This document shows positions 1-12,894 of a stretch of 64,000 nucleotides of DNA, piece by piece. How positions within the stretch are numbered: position 1 is the stretch's first letter; every line of letters starts with the position of its first letter. The stretch spans positions 5,022,001-5,086,000 of the forward strand of contig NC_135250.1 of the NCBI RefSeq assembly GCF_964204865.1, given 5' to 3'. The notes below the pieces were generated by a model that saw nothing but the letters and a program-made list of their open reading frames with translations, was not told the origin of the DNA and searched no databases. Source of the DNA: Styela clava (lineage: Eukaryota > Chordata > Ascidiacea > Stolidobranchia > Styelidae). A program made the translations under genes and the position numbers.

Positions 1-15
1 TTCGTTTTTACCGTG

Positions 16-50
<35 letters not shown>

Positions 51-138
51 TGCCCCGGTATGTGTTGAATTAGAATGCTGGGAGCAATGAATTCCAGGAA
101 AAACAGAGGTTTATAATAGTACCCGCATACACATGTTT

Positions 139-560
139 TATTGGACGCGAAATGGACATATGGATCATTTCGTTATGTTGTTGTTCTTGTTAGTTATTAA
201 TCTTTTCTTTTTCTCGTTGTGAAAAAATCACTGTCCTCAGCTAAACTAACTGCTTTGAAATTTTCAGTAGTTAAAAGATTGTATTTATCGTCAGAAGGCC
301 CGTACTTATTAATATTTCAAAAATTCTGTATGCTTTATGAGACTCGTTTTTTGTGTGCTATGACGTGATCAAAATTAAAAAATTGCGCAGCTTGTGGCGG
401 TTACGCATTTGTTGCAATCTGCTGGGCATATGAAGTCGTGTACACTGGGGTGCCGGCAGTCTACTGTGAGAGACTGCATGCCCGTATTACTTTGTTTTCG
501 TACTATTTGATCATTGTACTTTTACCATCGTGACAGACAAGTGAATACCGTACAAGAGTT
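139..560 (+). repeat. Interspersed repeat family R2, copy 1
   Basis: This is one of about ten copies of an element of roughly 400-450 bp. One end carries GGACACGAAATGGACATATG, followed by TTTTGTTGTTGTTCTTG-like sequence. Next comes a block on the theme 'TACTGGACCAATTGCTTTGAA ... TCGCTAGAAGGCTATTACTT', then 'TATGACGTCATCAAAA' and 'TTGCGCA'. The other end has 'TTTCGTGTCCATAAATTTGAGCATTGCTCT'. The GGACACGAAA motif occurs inverted near both ends, which suggests a non-autonomous DNA element, though a SINE is not excluded. Other copies lie at about 4,865-5,340, 6,420-6,665, 8,780-9,130, 17,640-18,010, 21,380-21,650, 26,235-26,870 (-), 34,262-34,690 (+), 39,650-39,800 (-), 40,060-40,330 (-) and 42,765-43,530 (-). 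Confidence 0.6.
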
Positions 561-3255
561 CGTAAACAACCATAAATTTTCATGTTACTAAGATATTGAT
601 TGCGATAAGATATAGATTACGTTTGTATTCCTGTAAGGTCTTGGCACCACCAACTATGCATTTGCGAAACTGCGAGAGTGTGGTTTCGCCTTCTAGAATC
701 TTTTACACATTTTTACTATTTCATACTATGTTCAAAAGTTGATAACGACTGGCACCAAACCTACCTTCAATTTATATGAGTCATAACATGAGAATAGCTC
801 TATTTCCCTTTTAGGTAATACGAGAGGTACCGTTATGCTGACGTTGGTATATGAATATTAGATACAATTTTTAACAAAGACGGATCTACCAGCATGCGAT
901 GTCCACCGAAGAATTATTCTTAAATAAATCGTTCTGTTGTTCGATTATTGTTATTCACAAAATGTCACCTATACCGCAAATTACAACGCGAGAAAAGTGG
1001 CGATGTCTCCGTTCGTTTTCACATATCATTCTAGTAGCCCAAAGACGCGGTTACGAAAAAATTCTTTTGAAGTAAAAAAACGCTTCAAATCGTGTTTAAA
1101 TCTTCGTATGAAAATCAAATTGCCTATTCACAAAGTGGGGATACAATTGTGTTTCTGATGAAGTGCATACTCCCATAATAATATTCACTCAAAAGGAACC
1201 GTATTTTAAACTTGTGTCACGGGCAAAACTGTATAGATAATATTAGTGTGTTTTTCTGCGCCATATATTGACCCTTTTGACAGCCTTTCGATTTTTATTA
1301 TGCTGCCTGTAGGCAAACGTGATGTTTGCAATTTATTAACCATGTCCGACCATTGAAATAATATATTTCAATATAGGAACGCACTCACACCGAGCGCCGA
1401 CTGAAGACAAATTTTTCCCATCCGTATAAACTAAATTGTTTTTTTAATTGCCAGTTGAACCTACCAGTTAGCGGGTCAAGGGTTTTTCAAAAAATTTGAG
1501 GAGTCTAAAAAGCATTTCAAGCGACGAAATATTGCCATGTATGATATAGAAAAAATGTTTTTCTTTTACATTTTAGTTCCGAATACTACATTTTGAAATC
1601 AATAGAGAAAATAGAATATATTTGCACAGACTCTGACGCATTCTTCAACATTAGAATAAAGGTTAGGACTTTTGAAATCGTTGAAAGAACATTATTACAT
1701 TAAAATTCTTCCAGGCAGTTAATTGTGATTGCCTTCAAAATAAAAATCGCTTCTAAAAGGAAGGTTTAGAGCTCTCTGCTGAGGAGGCCATTCAGATGAT
1801 TAACGATCAGGACGATATATCCCATCGCCATTCGAACAAACAGGAAGATCGATAATCAGACATATATTCAGTTCTATAATACAAGATAAGCATCTATCTA
1901 ACGATTCATTATTTGCGTGCTAAGACGCCGGTGACGTGGCGTGTCGACAGTTGAATATTGCTCATGTTTGCAAAGTTGTTCTTGTCAGTTAAACTTCAAC
2001 CGTTTTTGAATTGATTGTGTTCATATTTGGTAAAAGAATAGTATGACGGTACCATTTTGTGCCCATAGGCTAACAGCGAAAACCGCTTTTGTTCACAAAT
2101 TTCAGATTAATCGGCATCACTGATTCAAACAAAAGTACTTTAATACATATGGTCGAGTTTGGACCTTATCTTAGACCATACTTTTTCAAGCTCGCCAATG
2201 GCATAACCTATCTATGGATGACGGTGCAACAATGAAAAAATTCAAAAACTTTGTAAACTTGAAACTTGACTGCATCGTAGCACCTCGAGGCGATTATTAG
2301 TTGTTTGTGGTTCGCTGTCCCGGCTTGCGTTAGCGCGAAGTTAAATATAGCGTGTTTGCACCACCTTTTTCGTATTTGCAGACCAAATTAATTTTTATCC
2401 GTTTTGCCCATTCATGTTTTTCGTTGTCATGGTACCGGTCGGCTCGCTGCCGTTTTCTAATCCAAAATTTGAAATATAAGCAGAAGCCCTGAAGTACCAT
2501 TAACGCAAAAAGAATTTAACGAAATTTTATATCTGTTATATTTATTGCGATTAGCAGAATAAAGTCACCGTACATTTTTGCACTCGCTCGCAGTTGATTT
2601 TCTCAATTACTATTTTATTTCGTTATGGTTTCGCTTAAACTAATTTCCCAATTTTGTTACAATTATGGTAACATGCGTCATATAAAATCTTCGAAATGGC
2701 AATTTTTAGCAAACCATAATATACACTTCAAGACACGATTAATGTTGATTGCTACTAATTTAAATAGTAATTTGAACGTTTTGATAAAGTTCCTTTAATA
2801 TTTTTGCAAGCTATTAAAAAAAACATTGGATATAGTGACATTTTAGGTATATGACCCTTTTCAATAATAGTTCACTAAAGAACTGTGTTGACACAAATCT
2901 AACCGATAAATCATTTTTAGCAATTTTTCTGTTGTAGTTGCTACAAAAGGTCGATTTATCTCTGAATACGTTTTTTTCAAATTTTCATTAGTTTGAGATG
3001 GAAGTGAAGTGTCTTATGGAGTATTAATTATTTAATTTCGTAATCTTTTTAGACTATTTTTTAGCACAAATTTTGTCGATTCAAAAAAGGTGGCATATGT
3101 ATATGTATTTTCTACAGAATGCTGTCCATTCGTCCTAAACGATTAGATCAAGTGAATAAACGGCAATGACTTGATTTAAAAAACACAAATTAGCAATTAG
3201 TTAAAATGTGATGATGTTTTTTAACAAAATGTACAGTTTATACCCCACAAAATTT

Positions 3256-3459
3256 GGTATTCCCATAGTGTGTGTACCAGATTAGGGTTAGGCCATTATT
3301 TTATTCCGATTTTCTTTATTTTAATGCTATTACGAGTTCGGGGACTGTCTGTGTTAGCCGAGTGAATATACCCCCTTTCCATAGTTTTTAGTCTCCTAAC
3401 ACAACTTGATGTACCAAAATTAGTTACCTCCGTATTGGTAAACACACTTCTGGAGCGCC
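3256..3459 (+). mobile_element. MITE 'TACTCCC' family, short-TIR variant, copy 1
   Basis: Starts GGTATTCCCATAGTGTGTGT and ends at GGTAAACACACTTCTGGAGCG. The interior has the family core (TTAGGGTTAGGCCA..TTTTATTC) and TATTACGAGTTCGGGGACTG. This variant lacks the 'AAGATGGCGGACACCGG' terminal segment of the main form. Related copies lie at 8,354-8,566 (inverted), 19,251-19,455 and 24,711-24,936. Confidence 0.7.
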
Positions 3460-3763
3460 CAAAATTTTCGTTTTTAGACTAAAATATTTTTATTTAAACT
3501 TTCGATATTTTACGTGATATGTTTTTATATCTTTGTGACATCACTAAGTTAACCTTACGTATTTTTATAAATGACTTCATGAATCAAAATAGACGTTGAT
3601 ATAAATTATTAGATTTTAATATATTTTGAAAACTCATTTACGGATCAAATTACCCTATAATTTATGTAAATTATCAATTACGTTCTTAACTATTTGTGTC
3701 ATTTTTATTAAAAAATTTATAATATAAATATAGACATTAATTAGAGACTCACTGCCCTACATG

Positions 3764-3793
3764 ATAACGATATGCCCTAGGTCATATCGTTAT
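3764..3793. repeat. Short perfect hairpin
   Basis: ATAACGATATG is followed by an 8-nt loop and its exact reverse complement CATATCGTTAT. No neighbouring gene gives it an evident role. Confidence 0.5.
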
Positions 3794-3839
3794 ATAACTA
3801 AATCTTTTGTTTACGTTACGTTCAAATTAATTTTGGATA

Positions 3840-4048
3840 AATTCGTCAGCGGCTATTAAGGCCGGCGGTCATTGAAATAATTTAAATAAAAAATGTTATT
3901 AGATTAAGCTAATTTATGAAAATGAAATAATATTTCAAGGTGAACAATGGCATATAAAATTCGTTAGCGGCCATTAACCCTGGCGGTCGTTGTACTAATT
4001 TATGAAAAAGTAATTATATTTTAAGGTGAACAATGGCATATGAAATTC
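3840..4048 (+). repeat. Two-copy tandem repeat (~120 bp unit)
   Basis: Two adjacent copies share 'AATTCGT.AGCGGC.ATTAA', '.GGCGGTC.TTG', 'AATTTATGAAAA' and 'AAGGTGAACAATGGCATAT'. The second copy is somewhat shorter. No coding potential is seen. Confidence 0.6.
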
Positions 4049-4864
4049 GGCTCGACACACCAGCAATACTTCATGAATAGTTATCAAGATGTGATATGTA
4101 GGGATGGTATACATTATATCATCTACACTTAACAGTAAATGCCAAATAGCTGTTTGTGTGTGTCTCCGGTGATTCGACCGGAGGCTAAGTCACCTCTCAC
4201 GGTCATATTAATATTTGTTCGTCGCACCATGCTTTGTTTAACAATGGCTAAGTCGGCCCAATCTTCTCCTATACTAAAAGGTATTATATTGTGTTTGTAT
4301 CAAATTGTTGTCGACTTGGGGACACTCAATGTAACTGTCGGTGTTTGACGTTTACAGCGTAAGACCTAAAAATAGAATATAACAGTGAGCATAATCTGCG
4401 GATTACCACGAGAGAAACCTTGTCACCTTTTAGAAATGACAGATTATGCAGCTTTAAATCCGATTTTTTTTGTTGGCATTTTACATTCAGTCTTACCTTT
4501 AGAATAATGGCATTGTGAACAATGAATTGTGTCTGATTGTAATAATTCGAACAATTGCTAATAAAAACCGATTTTTACAAATAATTTTATTGCATAGGCA
4601 AATATTTTTAATCTTGTGCGTAATAAAAAGCAATACATTATGACATATAAATTACGTCATAATTGTAAACCAAATGTCATTTTCGTGAAAATGCGCTTTG
4701 TGACCAAATGCTGGGGGTACATACTGATCTGTAGTTAAAACTAATCCACATAATAGCTTTAATTGTGTCAGTAGTTGATTAAAACTTATGCAAGAAACAG
4801 GCGCTGACCGCGCAGAATCTATTTTAGCTAATTTCCATACAAAACCATGTTGGTTTTCCCTCAT

Positions 4865-5340
4865 TTGGACACGAAATGGAAATATGAATCGTTTTGCAAA
4901 TAATTGTGCTTCATCTTATTGCTGGGTGATGAAAGTTGCCGTGAACAAATCGCTTTTTTTCGTGACTAGGGATTGCGAAATCGAGTCTGGATTCGATCAC
5001 AGAATCGATTCTCCGCGGAATCGACTAGAATCGATGCATTGGAATCGATTCTTAAGGTTATAACTTGGATTGCAAACAATGTGTAACGTTTTATGGCAAG
5101 TCCTTCACTTATATTATAAGCATAAACTGCTTTACTGCTATGCTGAGTTGCTACAATTACAAACTTCGCTATATATCTGTGTATTTGTCGCTAGAAGGTG
5201 CTTATTTATTTCAAAAGTCTCTGTGGGTTCTGAGAGATTCATTTTTTTTGTGCGGTTTTGTCTACTGTGACAGATTGAACACCCTTATTACTTACTTTTG
5301 ACATTTTTGTTCTTTCATATATTTGAACATAGCTCTCGTG
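4865..5340 (+). repeat. R2 family copy 2, with an AATCGATTC-rich insert
   Basis: Begins TTTGGACACGAAATGGAAAT and ends near 'TTTGAACATAGCTCTCGTG'. It contains the R2 TCGCTAGAAGG block. Between 4,970 and 5,060 it carries an insert dense in AATCGATTC/GAATCGA motifs, which looks like a piece of another small element (compare 11,752-11,868). Confidence 0.5.
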
Positions 5341-6859
5341 TTTCATTTCATATAGTATTGTTCCAGTGGGTATGCTTTCTCGGCAAGTTATGTCGGGGAA
5401 TCGAGAAATGGAATCGAAAATTTAGAAATTGGATAAGAATCGAATACTTGTAAGTAGTCATATACTTAGCATCCTTATTCGTGACAAATATACCAATCGA
5501 TATCGAATTTTCAGCATTTAAGAGGGAAAGAGTAGCTAGCAAGCTATTACTTTACTATTAATTTTTTTTTCGTGTCTCCCATCATTTCCATGGGACCTAC
5601 TTTTCCAGAAATTTTAAAGATTTATTTCATTGGAAGTGAACATCCTTTCATCATACTTGACCGTCTTTGTCACACTTGTCTCACTCGGCCGATCTTTTTA
5701 GCAAACGTGATGCTTTAAAGCCGTACCGGTACCGACGCGCAACTTGTGGCCGCAAACTTGAGCAATTGATTGCTATCTTGTTTTGCTTATGACCACCATA
5801 CATGCTAAAATAATCAAATTAAATAACTTTAATTTCCACAAAACAATATAATTTGAAGGTCTAACTTTTATCTAATGACACATAATTACTACTTGTTTCG
5901 AACTATTTGTGGTGTACTTGGCGAGAAATTGTAAGGAGAAGTAATAACAATTTATTTAAAATAACACCGTCACAAAATATACGAAAAATGTAGGAGGCTT
6001 GATAATTTGCACTTTGAATTAAAAAATTAACCGGATATTGGGTTAAATTGTTGTGGTGTACATAATTTCAAATAAGGTCAGAATACCCGCAAATAATTTT
6101 AATTTTGTTATAAATAAACCGCACTTTCCTGAAAGAGATATTTCTTCAAACAATCACCATTGTTGAGACTGTTGTTGCTGTACTGAAGTCGAAATCAGGG
6201 TCGCATATAAAAATGTAGGAAGTCAAAATTGTGTAACATCCAAAATTGGAAACCGGTTTGAAATTTCAAAAAACCGAGAGTCTAAGTCTAGACCGCAACT
6301 CGAATAAATATAAAACACCAAATTTTTGTAAACAATATTTTGAAATTACAAAGCTGTAGTTTTATTAGACACGTCAGTGGACAAAACGATCGTTTTGCAT
6401 TTTATGCCGGCACTCTTCTTTTTCTTGTTCTTTGACACGTTTTTAAAAAGTCGCTTTTAGCTTTGATTACTGGACCAATCTCTGAAAAATTTTCGGTGCT
6501 CGAAAATTAAATTTCCCGCTAGAAGGCTATTACTTTTATTTATTTCAAATATTCCGGTGAGCTGCGTGAGATTCGTTTTTTTGTGTGTGCTATGACGTCA
6601 TCCGAATTCGCCACTAGGTGGTGCTGCGTGTCCATAAATTTGAGCGTAGCTCTTTCGTTAAAATTTTTATCACTTCGATATCGACAGCAGGAGCCGGATT
6701 TTATCTTCCAATTTCGGAGTTTATAACTGTAATTCCGCATCCTCAGTGTCGATTCCAATGACGACCCATCCTCCCGAGACCTAATTTCTTTGATAACGAT
6801 GCAAGTTATCGAAATTTGCATTATATTCTAAACACTTTTTATGGTTTATGTAAAGACAG

Positions 6860-7074
6860 GGTGCTCCTAATGTATGCGTACCAAGGTTGCGGACACCGGA
6901 ACGTAGTATGTGTACCAGGTTAGGGTTGGGCCATAATTTTATTCTAATATTTCCTATTTCAGTTCTATTACGCGTTCGGGGACTGGACAAGTGACTCCCG
7001 TAGTATTTGTACCTAACATTATGGCCTAACCCTAACCTGGTCCGACATCTTGGTATGCATACTTCAAGAGTATC
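6860..7074. mobile_element. MITE 'TACTCCC' family, copy 2
   Basis: Runs from GGTGCTCCTAATGTATGCG to TACTTCAAGAGTATC. The interior has the GGACACCGGAACGTAGTATG segment, the TTAGGGTTGGGCCATAATTT core, a TATTACGCGTTCGGGGACT centre and an inverted second half. The two halves form a long imperfect palindrome. Confidence 0.75.
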
Positions 7075-7819
7075 AAAGACAGATAGTTTCTAAGAAGTAA
7101 TATAACCCATAAAATGGAGTTCTTTCATAACTCAAAAAAAATAAATATTAGTATACGAAAATGAAATTATCCCATAAGTGACGTTATTTCCTCTCACTAT
7201 CAATGTCGCATTGTGAATCAGGCAAACAAATTTCAAATTAATTGAATGAATAAAATCCACATGCATTTTGCTGTAATTTGTTGCTAGAGTCACTTTGGGA
7301 TAACTAAATCAATTTTTAATAAGAATATATTTTGCAATATGATATTTTCAGATAAAAAAAGTTTACTTATAAATTCCAACTTATTTTTTTTGTTATTCTC
7401 AAACGTTTGATAATGAAAGTAGATTAATCACCCTTGTTGGCATCACAATATATGAAATTTGATACATCTTAGATTACGGTATCACGTCTCGTATCTGCTC
7501 CACGGCGTCATTACTTCCGCAGAACGTTTTAACGATTTTCGGTATTTTCGACGATGATGACAATCATAATTGGATAAGTCGTGACAATCGGAGAAAAAAA
7601 TTTGGAGGAAATACAAGCTTCGCAAGTGGTACGAAAACAGAAATTTGGAATAATAGAATTTTTCGATAAGTCTACGAAGGCTTCTTTCTATACTGCTGGT
7701 AAATATGATACTCTTGAAAATAATCTTCCTGAACTCGATCCTAGAAAATACGTCATTCATTGACCTCTAAATTTAGCGTGTTTTCGTCTCAACTCACATG
7801 GGATAATCATTACCCACTT

Positions 7820-7999
7820 AACCAGAGGTTCTCAAATAAAAACATGTTGAAAATGCGTGTGAATAATAAAGAAATGTAAATATCCAAACTAAGGTGAGCA
7901 AGATCAAATCTAACAAATATATTTTAATTATCTTCACGCCCCTCAAAAACGTGTCCACGCCCCCTTGTGAAAACCACCCCACCGTTTGAAATCCACTGT
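7820..7999. mobile_element. Small hAT-like element
   Basis: Termini are CAGAGGTTCTCAAA and GTTTGAAATCCACTG, which resemble the CAGNGGTTCTCAAAC ends of hAT elements. The interior (AAAGAAATGTAAATATCC..CAAATCTAACAAATAT) recurs at about 16,510-16,770, where the start reads GATGGTTTTCAAACT. Confidence 0.55.
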
Positions 8000-8353
8000 A
8001 CTGAAGCATTTAATTTGAAGCTTGTTTTCTGTATGCTCTACTCTACTCTTTGCGCTTTGTGACCCATAAACTCGACGTAGTGAAATAAGTACAGGCCGGC
8101 TGATCACAAAATTTATTTGTCCCTTTCATGACTTGCGCTTAAGAGAAAAATGTTGGATTGTCGAAAACTACGATGGACACTAGCGTACTGAATGGGGTAA
8201 GGGCATAGAACCAGTGCCATTATTAGGCTCTTTGTTTCATCTCGAATCTTGCAATCGGTGCGCATATTGCGCCACCACGTGGCATTCGGTCAGTCTAGCC
8301 CGCCACATTTTGACAAGTCCGACTTGAATTTAATGATGAGATAACAGATTTTT

Positions 8354-8566
8354 GCGTTCCAGAAGTGTGTGTACCAATATTGAAGCAACTAATTTTGTTC
8401 GCCAACTTTACATCAAGTTGTGTTAAGAGACTGAAGCCTATGGACAGGAGGTATATTCACTTGGCTAACACAGACAGTCCCCGATCTGGTAATAGAACTA
8501 AAATAAGAAAATCGGAATAATATTATGGCCTAACCCTAACCTGGTACACTCACTAAGGGAATACCC
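8354..8566 (-). mobile_element. MITE 'TACTCCC' family, short-TIR variant, copy 3 (inverted)
   Basis: The reverse complement of the 3,256-3,459 type. It opens GCGTTCCAGAAGTGTGTGTA and closes CACTAAGGGAATACC, with the GGCCTAACCCTAACCTGGTA core near the right end. Confidence 0.7.
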
Positions 8567-9847
8567 AGATTTCTGTGTTGCACAGATTACTATTGTATTA
8601 TGCAAGTCATCTGACTATCGTGTCCATATAATAGAACATTGCGCTTTTGCATAATGGAGGAATCAAATGTCCACAAACATACTGCATATATGTTTCATCT
8701 AATTTGCCAACGTCGGTAATGTTTCTCGTATTGCCTGATAAATTTTCTTCGTCAATTGGACATTCATTAATTCCAACGGACACGAACACGAAATGAACTT
8801 TTGGATCGTTTTGTTATTAAGTTGTTGTTCTCGTGTTTTTTTTTCTTGTTGTTATGAAAAATCGCCTTACTCTTTGATTACTGAACCAAATCATTTGAAA
8901 TTTCAGAAATAAAAAGTTACTAACTTCAAAAATTTCTGTGGACTCGATGGGATTCATTTTGTGTGCGAGGCGATAACGACATCAAAATTAAGAAAAAAAT
9001 TGTCCAACCTGCGCCATCTGGTGGCGGAGACTGCGGTACCAGTAGTCTACGATAAACGATTAAATATCCGTACTACTTCGTTTTGGTCTCCGCGTCCATA
9101 CATTTGAGCATTGCTCTCTTGTTTTTTTTGTCTTCCAGTTTTAATGACTTTCAACCCGCAAAAGTATTAGGTCAATGTCGTGTTTTATTCCCATCATGCT
9201 GATGTATCACCATTATTTCGAGAATAACCACGAAATCGAAGTTCTACAATGATGGCATTGCGTTTTGAAGTAAATATAAAAAAAACATATTCATATCTGC
9301 ATATTTTCTTGCCAATATTGGTTATGACATCGAAAACGTCTAGCGGGACTAGATTCACTATAAATAAGATAATAAGGCAGTAAACTGCTGCTGAGAATGA
9401 ACTAAATGAAAACTACTACAAAATGAACCCCAAATACAAAGATTAAAAGATACAATTGTTGATCTAAATAGCCGTGGAAAGTAACTTGGTAACTTGCTAG
9501 AGAACTAAAATGACCTTTTTTAACGGCAAAACAAATACAGACAATAAGTTAATTTAAACTCTGCTCGCGGGTTATTTATGAATCTTGTGCTTCAATTGGC
9601 GGAATACATTTTACTATTAATATTGCAATATCAGGAGCTAAAAACAACGCAATGCGACTGAAAAAAGTGTTTGAATAATGAAGTATTCGATTAGAATGAC
9701 CAGCCCTACAGCTGCAGCTTAATTCAGTCAGTCCACGAACACATATCGGAATACCTAAGTGAACTAAACGTCGATATTTTTACGGTTCATTATTCTGGCA
9801 AGTATTTGACCAGTTCGTCGATGGTGGCATTATCGAGGGCTTCCAGA

Positions 9848-10023
9848 CAGTGGTGGGATTCAATTTTTTTTGTCAACCGGTTCCACCACAAAAGTCATAT
9901 TTTTTAGCCGGTTCTGTTACAAAAAGTCATTGAGATTAACCACTAATGCTAACCGGTTCGCTGATCTCAAATAATTTCATGAGTTCTATAGAACCGGTGC
10001 GAACCGGTTGAATCCCACCACTG
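9848..10023. mobile_element. 176-bp hAT MITE
   Basis: Perfect 16-bp terminal inverted repeats, CAGTGGTGGGATTCAA and TTGAATCCCACCACTG. The flanking octamers CTTCCAGA and CTTTCAGG match at 6 of 8 positions, as an aged 8-bp target-site duplication would. The interior repeats AACCGGTT-type motifs. The corresponding place in the right arm (near 51,595) lacks it. Confidence 0.8.
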
Positions 10024-11467
10024 CTTTCAGGCCCTCTGATAGCTTGATTACTAATACAACGACTTGGATCCATTATGCCTGGGGTATTTTTCAAAGTTTA
10101 AACTTTGCGCTATGAAGGACTGTTGGAGATGGCCCTGGTTATGTTCAGTTTGTCACTCTGAGAACATCCAGCCATGCGCATAATCCATCATTGCCTACAT
10201 GATAATATCACATAGATCATGATTCGTATGAATAACTCACTAATCTATAACTTTCATATATTATTTCATTCGCTCATTCTATATATATAGAATCATCCTA
10301 TATATATTCAAATTGTTACGAGTGGTGGCGGGATTCAGGTCGTTTGCGCCAGCCCGTTCTTGGAATGCCATGATATTGAGCGAACCCGCCTTTTACGTTC
10401 TTGTTTTGTATATGATGCATATGAAGCGTCTTGTTAATGTATCTTACGCAGTGACAGCGTACATTTTCTGAAATGAGAAACCTGTTTTAGTGAGTTCGAT
10501 AAAGCAGCGAGCTTTAAGTATGTCCAATATACCTGTAACACTGGGGTTCTCAGACTTTTGGTCTTATGAGTGGTCTTACCCGTGAAGAGGTCGACTATAC
10601 TATTTACAAAGCCCCGCAATTAATTTATAAAAAGATATTTATCTATTCAATTTTATTGATAATTCAATATTTGAATTGCCTTGTTGCCATATTTCGATGC
10701 TAACGTTGTCAAATTTTGCCGTTATTGCTTCGTTGGACAGTTACAAAATTAGTCAAGTGAGTATTTTAACATGTAAACAAATAACTCGCGGAGCCCCAGA
10801 GTTTCTCTCATGCATAGATTGAAGTAACGACCGTTCAATATATTCTTTTCAGTTCGAATAGACAATTCACTTTATTAGAACATGTTGACATTGGCCAATA
10901 AAAACCACCGCAAGGTGAAATATTTCTTGTTTTACGGAATTTCGTGATAATAATATTTCCTAATTCATCCGATGAATAATCAAAAATTTTAAAATGAATA
11001 TATAAGAATAATCAAATGTATTGAAGGGCAGATGTTTTATAGTCGATGCAGACTTAATAATTTCTTTACGGAATATAAAAAGCATGCTCATTTTGACAGC
11101 CATTAAAACTATAATAAATAAAAATCATCTAACTAAGACGAAGTCCGAAGTATCGTAACAGAGATTTGAAAATAACATAAAATCCCCGCTAGCTATATAA
11201 TGGCTGATTAACAATAATAATATCCAACTTTGTAAATAAACAAATCATGTTTAAGTAACGAACACAAAACTTGTTGTAAACAAATAAAACATGTCGTTCA
11301 TGGTGGTATTTGGGCACAGTCAGATTATTTAACTAGATTGTGAAAATTTGAAGACGGCGCAGTAGTTAACTTTGTAATAGCTGTAATTAATTATAAACTT
11401 ACTGAAGTACGGTACAATGTCCTGGAAGGTTCAAATTTTTAATTTGTATCCTGTAGATTTCCGCTAT

Positions 11468-11719
11468 CAGGGTGGTCGCAAGAAAAGCATAAAATTTGAA
11501 GGGCAAACGAGAGCACGAATAAAATGCGTGCATACTCAATTCTTTTTCAATACATTTTTATTTCTTCTAAGTTCTAGGTTGTTTTAGGGTGATACCTTTT
11601 AGGTTCTATTTGATTTCTTTAATATTCCGTGTAATATAACATATGCCTTTAAAACTTGGTTATTCTTTGTTAACTGAATAGCTGTTTGACAAATATTCTG
11701 CTTTTCTGGCAACCACCTG
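11468..11719. mobile_element. hAT-like element with CAGGGTGGTCGC ends (short left-arm form)
   Basis: Termini CAGGGTGGTCGCAAGAAAAG and CTTTTCTGGCAACCACCTG are inverted repeats. The element sits in the same flank (TTCCGCTAT) as the larger element at 48,119-49,327 in the right arm, so it was there before the arms separated. A third member is at 62,732-62,992. Confidence 0.7.
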
Positions 11720-11751
11720 TAGTTAATACGTTTGTCTATTTATTCGCCATT

Positions 11752-11868
11752 AGGGCTGGGCATTTTTGAATACCTGATGATTTCAGAATCGAATCGAATA
11801 TTTTGCTCTGAACCGATTCGAATAATTTACTATTCGATTTGACTATTCGATTCGAAATGCCCAGCCAT
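11752..11868. mobile_element. Short palindromic element rich in ATTCGA
   Basis: Ends AGGGCTGGGCATTTTTGAAT and ATTCGAAATGCCCAGCC form inverted repeats around an interior of AATCGAATCGAATA motifs. No transposase. Fragments of the same type are seen at about 23,362-23,435 and 33,205-33,265. Confidence 0.6.
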
Positions 11869-11879
11869 ATTCATGTAAA

Positions 11880-12348
11880 ATCCCCCTTGTTCCGCCGGTA
11901 CGGGGGAACCGGTACGAATGTTACTTCAGATGGCGAAACCAGGGCCATTACTAATTCCAGTGTGTCACAGGTATGGCCAGCCAGTCAGTTACTCCAACTG
12001 GGTGTACTTCAATAGAATTTACATATTTATCCAGGGGAGGAAAGCCGATAATACGGCCTATCATTATTGCGAACAACGGACTCTCGGCCGGTTACCATTT
12101 CATGTCGGATATGGTATTAGTTAGTTATTGGTTTTCGGAAGCATGGACTTGATGGTGGAGGGGAGGTATAGCTGTAACCGACCAACGGTTACGTGAACCA
12201 CCCTACGACGGCGAGGAGTCCAGCTATCCTCTCACACATAACTATCCCCGCATGGGATTCGAACCTGCGAACCCACGCAGAATAATCAGAGGTGCGGTGG
12301 CGAGCGTATTCCTAACGCTTAGCACGATGAGCCACACCGCCGCCGCGA
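11880..12348 (-). mobile_element. tRNA-derived SINE
   Basis: Read on the - strand from about 12,348, the head looks like a tRNA gene. There is an A-box-like TGGCTCATCGTGCTAAGCG, about 50 nt of spacing, and a canonical B box GGTTCGAATCCC at about 12,250. The tRNA-like head is followed by a body containing GACTCCTCGCCGTCGTA and GGTGGTTCACGTAACCG. The same body occurs in a degenerate + strand copy at about 45,105-45,360 and in a - strand fragment at about 30,820-31,010. A functional tRNA is unlikely, because the head continues into a long shared body and no clean acceptor stem is seen. Confidence 0.75.
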
Positions 12349-12663
12349 TTTACTGAACTAATGAAATTTAACTAGTGAAACTGAACTAATTCCATCCAAA
12401 TGAGTGCCACATGCAATTTGACAGTAGGTGATTTAATTTTTCCTTTAATGACCCAATTGTTCACTTCCTTCGTGCTAGAAATTCCTTTCAAAGTTTTGTT
12501 TGTCTACTTTGGTTTAATTTTTTGTCTTTGACCTGGGTATCGTGGGACGAATGCGATATTCTGATATCAGAGTAAAATTTTAGATAAAAGATGAATTGTT
12601 TTTTAGAATGATTGAAATATACATCATATGAAAGAAATTTCCTATAGTTTGCAATACAATCAA

Positions 12664-12894
12664 GGGTCCCCCTAAAGTATGTGAACCAAGATGACGGACA
12701 CCGGAACGTAGTATGTGTATCAGGTTAGGGTTAGGCCATAATTTTTGGTACAAATACTACAGGAGTCACTTGGCTAGTCCCCGAACTCGTAATGGAGCTA
12801 AAATAAGGAAAATTGGAATAAAATTACAGCCTAACCTGGTACACATAATACGTTCCGGTGTCCGCCATCTTAGTTCACATACTACGGGATTACC
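12664..12894. mobile_element. MITE 'TACTCCC' family, copy 4
   Basis: Full-form member. It has GAACCAAGATGACGGACACCGG near the left end, the inverted CCGGTGTCCGCCATCTTAG near the right end, and the TTAGGGTTAGGCCATAATTT core. No copy exists at the corresponding right-arm position. Confidence 0.75.

Larger units (their letters stand above)
1..9554. other. Gene-poor repeat-rich left flank
   Basis: I find no convincing exon in this stretch. It opens with a (TA)n microsatellite at about 21-49. It holds four copies of an interspersed repeat family ('R2', described separately), three copies of a MITE family, a small hAT-like element at 7,820-7,999 and a short tandem duplication at 3,840-4,048. Open frames are short, lack splice context and resemble nothing I know. 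A fragment at about 1,767-1,855 reads LSAEEAIQMIND in one frame, which loosely recalls the N-terminus of some DDE transposases, but it is too short to call. The frame at 7,581-7,763 (60 codons) is unrecognised. Confidence 0.6.

Noticed and set aside
937-1158. 73-codon + frame near the left end
   Set aside because: No recognisable protein, no splice context and AT-rich surroundings. Expected by chance.
3290-3300. TTAGGGTTAGG as interstitial telomere
   Set aside because: The motif is only one and a half units long and recurs because it is part of the MITE core.
12240-12348. Possible tRNA gene on the - strand
   Set aside because: A- and B-box-like motifs are present, but the sequence continues into a repeated body and no clean acceptor stem is seen. 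Called as a SINE.
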